NCBI GenBank assembly: GCA_000611775.1
Contig: KK106984.1
Coordinates: 898,364 to 962,363 of the forward strand
Direction of reading: 5' to 3'
Source: Umbilicaria muhlenbergii
Taxonomy: Eukaryota > Ascomycota > Lecanoromycetes > Umbilicariales > Umbilicariaceae
DNA: 64,000 nucleotides
The position numbers and the translations under genes are program-made. Shown here in pieces: positions 13,421-22,759 of this stretch (the stretch's first letter is position 1; every line of letters starts with the position of its first letter). The notes under the pieces are model-generated. The model was not told where the DNA came from. It searched no databases and saw nothing but the letters and a program-made list of their open reading frames with translations.

Positions 13421-14870
13421 CTAGAACTTCAAGGTCTTAGGCTTCTCCCATGTGAAGCTCTGGTCAGTGAAGTGCCCGTTCTTGGCGGTTCGGCAGTAGA
13501 TGGGCTTGACGAGGTCAAGTTCCTTGACGATGACACCGGGCCGCATGTCGAAGTTACTCCGGATAATCTCCACCAGCTCGTCCGATGACCTGTCCGAGGT
13601 GCCGTATGTCTCGACGAACATCGACAACGGCTCCGGAACTCCGATGGCGTACGACAACTGCACCAATGCGCGGCGTGCTAACTTGGCATGCACCAGCGAT
13701 TTCGCAATCCATCGGGCGAGATAGGCGGCTGAACGATCGACCTTCGAGTAATCTTTCCCGGAGAAAGCGCCACCGCCGTGAGCACCCCAGCCGCCGTAGG
13801 TATCCACAATGATCTTACGCCCGGTCAAACCAGCGTCTCCCTGGGGTCCACCAATGATGAATAGACCGGAAGGTTGAATCTAGGCAAAGTCAATGCAAGG
13901 TTGCCTAGCTACAAACGAGGATTACCCACGTGATAAACGGTCCGCTCGTCGAGGAGTCTGGCCGGTATGACTTTCTTAATGATCTTCTCCTTGATCTCTT
14001 TGCGTAGTAGCTCTGTGGTGATATCTTCACTATGTTGCGCGCTGACAACAACGGTATCCACCCTTATGGGTACGACCGCACCATGATCGTGCTTGTACTC
14101 GATGGTGACTTGAGTTTTGGTATCTGGTCTCAGCCACGGCAGACTGCCGTCATTCCTCGCGTCCTTCATGGCACGGTTGAGCGCGTGTGCTAATTGGATG
14201 GTTAAGGGTAGGTATTCGGGGGTTTCGTCCGTTGCGTAGCCGAACATGATTCCCTGGTCTCCTGCACCGAGCTTCTCCATAGCTTCGTCATAGTGAAGAC
14301 CTTGCGCAATGTCCGGGGATTGCTGCTCAATCGCTACCAGAACGTTACAGGTTTTGTAGTCGAATCCTTTGTCCGAGCTGTCATATCCAATATCCTTGAT
14401 CGCGTCGCGAATGATCTTCTGGTAGTCGAGATGGGTTTTGGTAGTAATCTCACCAAATACCATGATCATACCTTGATGACAGGTCAGAAGAGTAGGGCAT
14501 ATACGACACTGCTTGCGGCTTACCCGTCTTCGTGGCAGTCTCACATGCTACCTGAAATTGTGTCTGTCAGTCCCCGTGATCTTCCACAGGTACGTGAACG
14601 GACATACCTTCGATAGGGGGTCATCTTTCAAGCATGCATCAAGGATGGCGTCGGACACTTGATCTCTACATGGATGCAGCGTTAGTCTTCTAAGCGACGA
14701 AGCTGCAAAGAAGTTTCCCCTCACGCGATTTTGTCCTAGAGAGGATACTTGATTAGCTTTAGAACATGATGGATTACAGAGATTGTTCGAACCGGGTGTC
14801 CTTCTCCAACGCTCTCCGATGTGAAGAGGAAAGTTCCCTTGGTGCCATTGCCATTGATTTGGTGAACCAT
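13421..14870 (-). CDS. SAM2: S-adenosylmethionine synthetase
   Basis: Predicted 391 aa, the usual length. It makes S-adenosylmethionine from methionine and ATP in the cytosol. Six exons: 14870-14793, 14735-14725 (only 11 nt), 14665-14608, 14551-14524, 14471-13930 and 13879-13421. The joins restore [37 protein letters not shown] and VYHIQPSG without any gap. Diagnostic motifs are [12 protein letters not shown] (substrate loop) and GGGAFSGKD (phosphate-binding loop). Introns are 50-59 bp; the first uses an unusual GTTCGA donor but has a GCTAATC branch site. The start at 14870 gives MVHQINGNG and then the conserved [15 protein letters not shown]-like AT-rich stretch lies about 70-80 bp upstream. 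It is transcribed divergently from the GPN3 gene. The yeast symbol is used loosely; SAM1 and SAM2 are yeast duplicates. Confidence 0.96.
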
Positions 14871-15345
14871 GTTCGAGGCGCTCTCTGGATTTGATTGCAG
14901 CGGTGAGATCTTGACAAGAAGCTTATGAAGACTTGCACTAATATAATATACGGTATTGGATGGGGTCGTAGCTGGTGTTGGTCTGCTTCTAGAACTGTGA
15001 CGGTGAGATGGAGGGGTCGAGAATTGGAAATTGAGGATTGAGGATTCTTCAGGTTGCGTGATTGAGTTGGGGAAAAAAGTTGGGTGAGATGACAACGGCC
15101 ATCGGCGCGAAGTGTGGTTCAGCCTTACGCAGGGCTGAGGACCCACCCTCGCCGCCTTGGCAGACACCGCCCGGCAGAATGTCATCCACGGGCGAGGATC
15201 TTTGCGTCCGTCCCTGGCGCCCCTGCATGCCCCTCGGTCTTACGGAGTGCAGAGTCGTTCCTTACTGCGCAACTACCTGGTCCAAGGCTCACGTGGCGAC
15301 CATGTCCTAGCGAATCGTCAACTACTCTTGCCGCCATCGCGCATC
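14871..15345. promoter_or_regulatory. Divergent promoter of SAM synthetase and GPN3
   Basis: 475 bp between two start codons that point away from each other. On the minus strand, TATATTATATTA at about 14938-14950 is a TATA-like element some 70-80 bp before the SAM synthetase ATG. A CACGTG hexamer at 15290-15295 lies 51 bp before the GPN3 ATG. CACGTG is the core of Cbf1-type sites used in methionine metabolism in yeast; a role here is only inference. Confidence 0.5.
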
Positions 15346-16383
15346 ATGAGCAAGTTCGGAGTGCTTGTAATGGGTCCGGCCGGCGCCGGCAAGGTGTGCG
15401 CGACCCCAGAAGCCCATGTTGAGCTTTCCTAACATATGCTGGTAGTCTACCTTCTGTTCGGCCCTGGTACAGCATCTTCGAAACAACAAGCGCTCATGCT
15501 TCTACGTAAATCTGGACCCGGCGGCTGAGGACTTCGCCTACGAACCCGATCTCGATATCAAAGACCTTATCTCTCTCGAAGATGTCATGGAAGAGACGGG
15601 CTTGGGGCCCAATGGGGGATTGATATACTGCTTTGAGTATGTAACCTTCTAGCCGTCGTATTGTTCGGACGAATATCGTACGTGGCTTGCCTATGCTTAG
15701 TTCTCTTACGCCTAACCAGGTTTCTCCTCGAAAATCTCGACTTCCTTACCGAGGCTATCGATCCGCTCACTGAAGAGTATCTCATAATAATTGATATGCC
15801 TGGCCAGATTGAGCTCTACACTCATATCCCCATCGTTCCCACGCTGGTCAAACACCTCACTCGATTTGGTGCGCTTAATGTGAATCTCTGCGCAGCATAC
15901 CTGCTCGAGTCGACATTCGTGGTTGACCGAGCCAAGTACTTCGCAGGTACCCTATCAGCAATGAGCGCAATGATCATGCTCGAAGTTCCCCATATCAATA
16001 TTTTGAGCAAGATGGATTTGTTGAAGGGCACAGTGTCGAAAAAGGAGCTTAAGAGATTTATCAACCCGGATACTTCTCTTCTTGATGACGACCCTTCGGA
16101 CACCAATGCCGCCATTGTTTCGGCGCAGGAACAAGGGTCTGATCCCTCTTCGGCAGGGTCAGTCATGGCGGGAGGCAGCTTCAAGCGTCTAAACCGTGCC
16201 GTGGCTCAACTTATTGATGACTTCAGTATGGTATCATTTCTACAGCTGGATGTTCAGGATGAAGATAGTGTTGGGGCGATACTAAGCTACATCGACGACG
16301 CGATACAGTTCCATGAGGCGCAGGAGCCCAAGGAACCTAACGACGAAATAGAAACGGGATATGAGGACGGTGAAATGTCTTGA
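15346..16383 (+). CDS. GPN3: GPN-loop GTPase 3
   Basis: Predicted 300 aa from exons 15346-15393, 15446-15636 and 15720-16383. The first exon ends inside the P-loop, GPAGAGK (residues 10-16), and the second supplies the following Ser-Thr. The family hallmark GPN is at residues 70-72 in LGPNGGLIY, and the switch II-like [13 protein letters not shown] and the guanine-binding ILSKMDLL follow. GPN3 works with GPN1 in assembly and nuclear import of RNA polymerase II. Intron donors are GTGTGC and GTATGT, with branch-like CCTAAC before both acceptors. The tail is acidic. The choice of GPN3 over GPN2 rests on length and overall sequence; GPN1 would be longer at the C-terminus. Confidence 0.93.
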
Positions 16384-16836
16384 GCTCGAAACGGGATATC
16401 GTTTGCGCAATAAGAGCACCGGCGGTGATCCCTCACGGCGTCATGGGCTGGATTTCTTGCTGAATATGGCATCAGCTAGCGAGGCATAGCGCTGGCGTTT
16501 CGACAATATTTGCGAACTCGGAAACGTGACATACGCGTCGTGATGAACGAGAGTGGGAGCTCTCACAGTCCTTCACCTTTACGGTGCTCTACTGTAAACT
16601 GTGGAAATTTTTTTTGAATGTTCCGCACCGAGATCTATGAATCACCTGAGAGATCTGATTGGAAGTGAACGACGAAGGTATAATGCGAAGTCTCATTCTA
16701 CACGCTCCAACATAACCGGGCCCAAAACATGCCCACCCGGCCGAAACTCGCCCTTTGCACACCCCACCCCCCCACACCCTCCAGTCTCAACCTCCATCCC
16801 CTACCCCCCCCATCGCCCACCGCCCCCATCCGCCCT
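16384..16836. other. Convergent 3' intergenic region
   Basis: Lies between the 3' ends of the GPN3 gene (+) and the Apq12-like gene (-). The right half is extremely C-rich on the plus strand, continuing the compositional bias of the Apq12-like C-terminus. No gene or RNA seen. Confidence 0.5.
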
Positions 16837-17533
16837 CTATCCCCATACCCCCCCCCTCGCTCTACCCTTCGGACCCTTCCCCGCCCCCGCCCTACCCGCT
16901 CCATAACCCCTCTGACTCTGACCCCCATACCCCCCAGCCGCATACCCTCTTCCGCCAGCCTCCCCACTCCTCCTCCCCACCTCCTCCACCTCCCCACTCA
17001 GCACCCCCCAAACCCAGCCCGCATCCTCCAAACTGCCCTCCACCCCCCTCTGCCACACCCACCACCCCAGCACCCCCACCCCGCCCCACCAAGCGATCCG
17101 CACCGCCAGCCGCACCCAATACGCCACCATCCGGCGCACCATACCCACGACTTTCAGACTGACGACCAGCGCGAGCGCGAGCAGGACGAGGGACGCGATG
17201 TCCGGGGTTTCGGTCAGGGCTTTGCCGACGAGGTGCGTGCAGAGGCGGTAGAGGGGGTAGCAGTAGAAGCGGAAGAGGGGGAAGAGGTAGGGGGATAGGT
17301 GGGCGTAGAAAGCGTGGAATAATCTCCGGAAAGGGCGGATGTAGGGCTCGTAGGGGGTGTAGTAGGTGGTGTAGAGGTTGTAGAGGAGGGGGAGGTTTTG
17401 GAGGTTGCCGGCCGCGGGGAGGAGGTCTGTGAGTGGGTTGTCAGGTTCTGTGGGATGGGCGTAAGATATGGGGAGGGTGAGGGTGGAGGGGGGAGGGGGG
17501 AAGGGGAATGGGCGTACCTTGGAGGAAATCCAT
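16837..17533 (-). CDS. Apq12-like nuclear envelope/ER membrane protein
   Basis: Proposed as exons 17533-17518 (16 nt) and 17447-16837, giving 208 aa; intron 17448-17517 (GTACGC..ACAG) replaces a pyrimidine-rich, improbable stretch by the smooth join MDFLQEPDNPLTDLLP. An alternative is one exon from an ATG at 17778 (313 aa), whose N-terminus looks like untranslated DNA. Residues about 35-75 are aromatic-rich (YTTYYTPYEPYIRPF), followed by a hydrophobic helix with ASLVLLALALVVSLKVVG and a second segment WVRLAVRIAWWGG. This aromatic stretch plus paired hydrophobic segments resembles fungal Apq12, which acts at the nuclear envelope in pore assembly and membrane homeostasis. The C-terminus is Gly/Arg-rich and comes from a strongly strand-biased GC region. 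The family call is from memory of its layout and is moderate. Confidence 0.62.
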
Positions 17534-18054
17534 GGTTGGATGTCGTGGAAGTATAGGGGTGTATGGATGTTTAGAGGGTTGTGGTGGGCGGTTGGGAGGT
17601 TAAGAAGGCATGGCGAGGAGAGAATGTCCCAGGTGTGATTAGGTGGAACAATGAATGCGCTGGTATCGGTGTTTGAGAGAAGGTGGTACTGTCTCGTTGA
17701 TTCAGAAATTATAGTAGAATGTTGCGGATAGTTGCGCGGATATGATGTTACAGATGCCAAGACAGCAGTTGCGTACATGTCTAATATACTCTATCTACAT
17801 TGAGATCGTTATATATCTTACTTAAGAATCACAGACTTTCCCAATCCCTTTAACTTTGAGTAGTATTCCATTAAGCTTAGCATTACAGCAACATTGCACA
17901 AAACGGGCGAGTCTGGCCAGCTCTATTGCTGCTGTGGGTATCCGAAGCGATCGTATGATGCCAATGTCTCGCCTTAAACTCCTTCGTTCCTGCATGAAGC
18001 CAACAAGCAAGTGCTGATAAGAAACCGCTAATATCATGTAGAAGACACTAAAAT
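17534..18054. other. Intergenic region
   Basis: Between the start of the Apq12-like gene and the stop of the surface-protein gene (both minus). It should contain the promoter of the former and the 3' UTR of the latter. Nothing else recognised. Confidence 0.4.
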
Positions 18055-19566
18055 TCACAAAGCCTCGCCCACACCCTGTGAGTGTCTGTAATTTTCCATT
18101 GGTTCCGTTTCGGTGAAGTCGGAGAATCGTAGTCTCCGGGGTGTGCCACTATGAGACTGTCTTGGTGGTGTACCGGAGAAGGACTGTCTTGGACTTTGCG
18201 ACGACCTCCGCTCAGTCCACGGCGCGGCACCCATGGAAGCCCTTGGACTGCCGGAGTATTTGCGCTCTGCTCCAGTCCAAGGGATCGGCGGGGCTTGCAT
18301 TGAAGCGGGAGAAGCTTGCATGGATTGATACGGGCTGTTTGAATGTATGCGCGGGCTTTGCTCCCAAGGAACGCTACCTGTGTTCACTGTGCCTATATGA
18401 GATTGGCGCCAATCTTCACCACTTCCGCTTCCGCTTCCACTGAGACTGGTGCTACCGTCGGTCGAGCTGTACGTCGAGTCGGCGAAAGCGGCGCGGCGTG
18501 GGCTGCGGCCGGGTACTCTTGGAGCCGTGCTGTAGTTCCCAACAAGATCCCGGGAGTTGAGTGAGTTTCTGAGCTCTGCTGATGGCGCCTCTCCCTGGAG
18601 GACGTGAACATGCATGTCATCATATGGCTGGCCGATAAGACCAAAAGGTGTAACGTTGTGTCCGGTTGTGATTTGAGTCGGTACACTGGCCTGGTGGTGA
18701 TTTTGATGGAGATCCACCTCTGATCGACCGCGGGCTGGCGAACCAAAACTCCGCTTTCTTTGCCTTTCCGTCCGCGGCGCTATGAACGGTGGAGCGCCCG
18801 GAACTGTTCCATCTGTTAGACCTTCTCTGGAGTTGGGAGCCCGACGTTGGCTTAATGGTGCCGCTGCGACGGCACCAGCGGCAGCAGCTGGGACGATACC
18901 ACCAGTGAGACCTTCCCTCGAATGCGGAGCTCTGCGTGGGCTTGGCGGCACAGGGACAAAGGGGTTTTCTGGACGTAGAGCAGACTGTTGCGAGAAAGGA
19001 TTCTCCGGCCGATGCGCGGGATGGTGCAACAAGCTGGGCTCTTCGACCATGGTCATAGCCGGGCCTGATGGATGCTGCTCGGTGCTTGGTACCCGTCCGT
19101 ACCCTCCTCCCGAAGTGCTGGGCTGGCTCGAGCGCCACGCTTCGATCTCCTCATCATGGACAGGCGTAGTGGTACGTCTGCGACGTCGTCGTCGTGCAAG
19201 ACAGCAGAAAATTGCGCCGAGGATGAGGCCAAGTAGGAGCACGCCAACCACAACACACACGGCGATAATGATGGTGTTCCTATGATGGTTTGAGGAGGTT
19301 GATGATGGCGCTGCTGCAGAAGATGAGGACGTTGCGGCAGCATTTGTCGCAGAGGATGAGGATGAAGTTGGAGTTGCTGTTGCAGAGGTCGACGACGAAG
19401 AAGGAGGACTGGTTGATTCGGCGGCCAGGTTGGAATTGATCTGACTTAGTGCCGAGGCTGCGGCGCCAATGAAGTTGTTAAGAGGATTCGTTGCTGTGGC
19501 TTGCCCCATTACTCCACTCGCCCCGAGCAAGGCCAATGCCGCTGGCAGGAGGACTTGGCGCTGCAT
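18055..19566 (-). CDS. Single-pass cell-surface protein with Ser-rich ectodomain (stress-sensor-like topology)
   Basis: 503 aa if translation starts at 19566, which begins a clean signal peptide (MQRQVLLPAALALLGASG); an ATG eight codons upstream at 19590 is less suitable. After the signal lies a short Ser/Thr/Ala-rich ectodomain (about residues 25-95), one membrane span at about 98-123 (IIIAVCVVVGVLLLGLILGA), a stop-transfer run of seven Arg, and a long cytoplasmic tail of about 380 residues. The tail is disordered and rich in Ser, Pro and Arg, with two RPENPF motifs and a duplicated RRAPxSREGLT segment. The layout resembles Wsc/Mid2-type sensors but no WSC domain is present, so the function is unknown. 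No intron needed. Confidence 0.75.
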   Translation of the reverse strand: MQRQVLLPAALALLGASGVMGQATATNPLNNFIGAAASALSQINSNLAAESTSPPSSSSTSATATPTSSSSSATNAAATSSSSAAAPSSTSSNHHRNTIIIAVCVVVGVLLLGLILGAIFCCLARRRRRRRTTTPVHDEEIEAWRSSQPSTSGGGYGRVPSTEQHPSGPAMTMVEEPSLLHHPAHRPENPFSQQSALRPENPFVPVPPSPRRAPHSREGLTGGIVPAAAAGAVAAAPLSQRRAPNSREGLTDGTVPGAPPFIAPRTERQRKRSFGSPARGRSEVDLHQNHHQASVPTQITTGHNVTPFGLIGQPYDDMHVHVLQGEAPSAELRNSLNSRDLVGNYSTAPRVPGRSPRRAAFADSTYSSTDGSTSLSGSGSGSGEDWRQSHIGTVNTGSVPWEQSPRIHSNSPYQSMQASPASMQAPPIPWTGAERKYSGSPRASMGAAPWTERRSSQSPRQSFSGTPPRQSHSGTPRRLRFSDFTETEPMENYRHSQGVGEAL

Positions 19567-20149
19567 TATGGAATAGGATGAGAGTATCAAGTAGGTTCAC
19601 AGCGTGAGTGTGGATGGCGTAGAAGTCAATGTACGCTGTTCAATACATCGACTTAGTTGTGAACGGTTTAGATGGACACTGTCTGATGTGGTGCAATAGC
19701 AGGCAACAATGAGGAAGAATGTAATTGAGATCCAGGAGATGCGGAGAGCAAAGAGCGTACACATGGGTGGGGGGGCGATGGGATTTATTGCATTCACCGT
19801 CATCTCGAAAACAGGGTTCTGCCGCCCATTACAGCATTCGAGGCTCGATTAGCCCGTCACCGACACGGCCCAACTGATGGACACCACCCCCGCACCTCTA
19901 TGGCGCGGCATTGCCTCTGTCTGCTTCTGTTTTCCAGGGCCAGATCCCTGGAGAACCACTTGGACGATTGCTGCCATGCAGCCAACCCATGCGTCGAGAA
20001 CTTTGCCGACAGCCTAATGCCACCATATCGTGCAATGGTTGGAGGAGCGAAATCAGCGGCGCTGTCGATCTTGCATCTCACCACAATGACGAAATGGCGC
20101 TCGCGGGATCTAGCAGCGCTCGAGATACGTACTTGGGTTTTCGACATCG

Positions 20150-20473
20150 TCATTGTTGACGAGTCTTTTCACACATCTGACATTTCTGACATTTCTGACA
20201 TTTCTGACAGTTGATATGGAAGATGGAACAATGAGGACATTCGCCACAGATGTACTTATCCTCCTGCTGCTGGAGAGTCTTCCACAACTCCCAAGTCTCT
20301 CTCGTTGGTTCGGAAGGACTTCCCTGCTGCTTCCTTGGCGTCGCGTGTATCGTTGTGGCGTTGTGGCAGTGTACGCCTGCGCCACAGGGAAGTCGGTCGA
20401 TCAGTAATCGACATCGGAAGAGGCACCGGCAGCTCACTTCGGTCGAATGACTGCTTGTGCGAGTACGAGCCAT
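20150..20473 (-). CDS. Hypothetical small Cys-rich ORF
   Basis: 107 codons with a genuine ATG at 20473. I do not recognise it. The first 70 codons are unremarkable; the last 35 contain CGECPHC, then HINC and a run of CQK units ending CQMC, giving spaced CxxC pairs that could bind zinc. The CQK units are encoded by a 9-bp tandem repeat, so the Cys content may simply reflect repeat expansion. It lies between the surface-protein gene and the transposon, without visible partners. Could be noncoding. Confidence 0.25.
   Translation of the reverse strand: MARTRTSSHSTEVSCRCLFRCRLLIDRLPCGAGVHCHNATTIHATPRKQQGSPSEPTRETWELWKTLQQQEDKYICGECPHCSIFHINCQKCQKCQKCQMCEKTRQQ
20175..20210. repeat. 9-bp tandem repeat (TTTCTGACA), four units
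   Basis: Four consecutive units, the first with a small variation, in perfect 9-bp phase. On the minus strand each unit reads Cys-Gln-Lys in the frame of the small Cys-rich ORF. Confidence 0.85.
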
Positions 20474-20784
20474 AGCAACCGCACTCGTATTATGACTTCT
20501 TCTCTGTTGGGTGCTCGTCTTGGCTTATCTGAGGGCTTCTCTGGAAGTTATAGTAGCTCGTAGACCAGTCCAATTTATATTACGAGCACCGTACCTCGTA
20601 CAGTCAAACAGTATCTGCATTTCGCGTAGCTTCATCTGCTTGCTGTCGAAAAACTGTTAGCTCCGGTGAACACGGCTACGAGTACATTCATTGGCTGCCC
20701 CGATGCACAATCTAATTGGAGCAGAGTCAGGAGACGTGGAACGGGTGTGCCTTTTCGCCGACACGATCCGCGCCTCAGATTGTA

Positions 20785-20894
20785 ATCGTGCCCAGGGGAT
20801 TCTTCGCCAAAAAAAAAATCGATTTTTTTGCGAAACACTAAAGCCTACGCCTTTAGTGCCTAACACCTCAACGTCGCTAACGCCTCAACGTCGT
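20785..20894 (+). repeat. Left terminal inverted repeat of the pogo-like element
   Basis: 110 bp matching the right end in reverse orientation; it has ten A in the homopolymer where the other end has nine. It includes the AT-rich TCGATTTTTTTGCG segment, the small hairpin and the duplicated CCTCAACGTCG motif. Confidence 0.95.
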
Positions 20895-20984
20895 GAGGCC
20901 TGCCCTTTCTACGACTTGTAAATGAATAGAACGCCACACAATTTGCTCCTCCTTTAGAGACTTCTTATAAGCCTTAAATACCAC

Positions 20985-22598
20985 TCAAAGTTCCTTCCCA
21001 ATTGCCTTCCAAGCCTTAGTCCACTTTTTCTCAAGAGCTTCCTGCTCTTGTAGGACCTTATTTTCTGCCCTAGCCAAGACCCTCCTCACCTTTACCACCT
21101 CATCCTGCTCTCGTGTGACCGTCTTTGCCCTAACCTCTTTCACACTTATGACTCCACTCTTTTGAGCCACCCTTCCACTCAATTTCTTCCTTGTAGCCTT
21201 AACATTCGCCTCCTCTCGTATGACTAGAAGATCTCGCTCTGATAACTGAAGTGTGTGGACAGAAGCGATAGAACCCTTTATGAATTGATTCACCTGAATT
21301 TGCAGTTGTTCATTGGTCAAAGGAAGCTTCTTAAGTGTCTTCGAAAGCTCTTCTCCATGTTGTATAAGCTCCCTTGTTGTGGAAGGAGTTTGGGCGAAAA
21401 TCTCAGGAGGGGGGGGGGGGGTAACCGGCCGATCCATGGGTTGAGTAGCCTGGAATTTGGAGATAACGACCTGAGGATTGAAAGGAATAAGATCAGTATT
21501 TCTCCAAGCTGATAGAATGTTTGCTCTGGTAAAAGCCTTTGCCCGTATGGCTTGAAAACAAGCCAAAAAGTCAAGTTTATCAAAATCCACATTTCCTGCC
21601 CTAACCGCCGCATCTATGGCCTCCGCATGGTAGTGTTTGAATGGCTGAAAAAGTCCCACATCTAGAGGTTGTGTGAGGTGTGTAGAGTGAGCTGGAAGCT
21701 TGAATAAGACAATCTTATTCAGCCTGGCGTATTCCCAGAATTCAAACGTCATATGAGAGCCAAATCCATCCAGTATAAGCATCCGATAAAGCGATATTTG
21801 AGTCTTTTTTGAATGGGTATCAAAGTGACGAAGCCATTCAATGGCTAAATCATCATTGGAATAGCCAGTTTCTGAGGTGGCAAACAGTGTGTCCTCTGAG
21901 AGATTGTTGACAGCTCATTTCTTCAAAATCTGTACACCAGTCATGATAAGCATAGGGGGTATTTCTAACCCCTCACCACTTATAGCCTCCACTGATGTCA
22001 TGGATTCTCAGTAGTCAGGATCTACCAAACGCAGGCTTCTTTTAGGATCCACAGTTATGACTCAATGTGTCTTTTCAACTCCCATCCTAATCCCTGTTTC
22101 ATCCATGTTCCAGGTGTCTTCATCCGCAATTCCCAAGTGGATTTTAGCTGATTGATAAGCCTCAAAGTAAACAGTAAAAGTCTCTACACTGTGACTTTGC
22201 TTTCTGTTGACAGCTAAAGGCTTTTGCTTTCGTTTCAGGTATTGTGAGTGACGTTTCAGAAAGCGTACTGGCCACATTTGACTGACAGTATGAGTAGAAC
22301 CAGACTGTTGAAGAAGGTATTCCGCAGCTCCCTTAAGCATAGCAATTGTAGGCGACATATCAATCTTGTCAAGGCCCTCAATGTACATGCAAATGGCCTT
22401 TTCTTGAGACAGGGTTAAGGCCATACATGTGGGTTGACGGGTTGATCTTGAAGCCAGCCCTTTTAGACGTCTTTGAAGGCGGCGAGGTTCTATGTCATGG
22501 GCTTTGGCAGCAGCGGCAGCGGAGGTAAATTGGCCATTGTGAAAAGCTTCAATGGCCTCCTCTACACGTAATTCTGAGGCGTCATAAACATCAGACAT
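20985..22598 (-). pseudogene. Pogo-like transposase with three in-frame stops
   Basis: One continuous frame of 538 codons from ATG 22598 to the stop at 20985, broken by TGA codons at 22062-22064, 22008-22010 and 21915-21917. The N-terminal part has a helix-turn-helix of the psq/CENP-B type (AAAAAKAHDIEPRRLQRRL), then a second CENP-B-like segment. The DDE catalytic residues are the Asp in TWNMDETGIRMG, the Asp in LILDGFGSH and the Asp in TQPLDVGLFQPFKHY; 35 residues separate the last two, the DD35D spacing of Fot1/pogo. The C-terminus is coiled and Lys/Glu-rich. The stops sit where family members have Trp or Arg, consistent with C-to-T or G-to-A changes. A run of 13 G near 21410 encodes a proline stretch. 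Confidence 0.92.
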
Positions 22599-22650
22599 TG
22601 TGGTGGAAAGCAGTCACGTTGTGAATTGTAATGTAATATCTACCCTAAAA

Positions 22651-22759
22651 ACGACGTTGAGGCGTTAGCGACGTTGAGGTGTTAGGCACTAAAGGCGTAG
22701 GCTTTAGTGTTTCGCAAAAAAATCGATTTTTTTTTGGCGAAGAATCCCCTGGGCACGAT
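22651..22759 (-). repeat. Right terminal inverted repeat of the pogo-like element
   Basis: 109 bp, reverse complement of the left end. It lies upstream of the transposase ATG (22598), so it probably also contains or adjoins the transposase promoter. Confidence 0.95.

Larger units (their letters stand above)
19567..20784. other. Intergenic region left of the transposon
   Basis: Between the surface-protein gene and the pogo-like element. It should hold the promoter of the former. Apart from one low-confidence Cys-rich ORF and its 9-bp repeat, listed separately, nothing is recognised. Confidence 0.45.
20785..22759 (-). mobile_element. Fot1/pogo-type (Tc1-mariner superfamily) DNA transposon
   Basis: A complete 1,975-bp element. 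Both ends carry inverted repeats of about 110 bp that begin ATCGTGCCCAGGGG and differ by only one A in a homopolymer over that length; a TA dinucleotide flanks each end (20783-20784 and 22760-22761), the target duplication of this superfamily. A single transposase frame on the minus strand fills the interior. Each terminal repeat contains an 8-bp hairpin (CACTAAAG / CTTTAGTG) and two copies of a 16-17-bp unit TAACRCCTCAACGTCG, candidate transposase binding sites. The near-identical ends suggest recent insertion. The transposase has three in-frame stops, so this copy is probably non-autonomous but could be moved in trans. Confidence 0.95.

Noticed and set aside
16729-17298. Proline-rich plus-strand ORFs opposite the Apq12-like gene
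   Set aside because: Pure Pro/His/Ser strings from a C-rich strand; the minus strand carries membrane-spanning sequence with sensible residues.
20985-22598. Strong RIP as the explanation of the transposase stops
   Set aside because: Stops fit C-to-T changes, but the contexts I can read are CpC or CpG rather than the classic CpA, and the inverted ends are almost unmutated. Kept only as a possibility.
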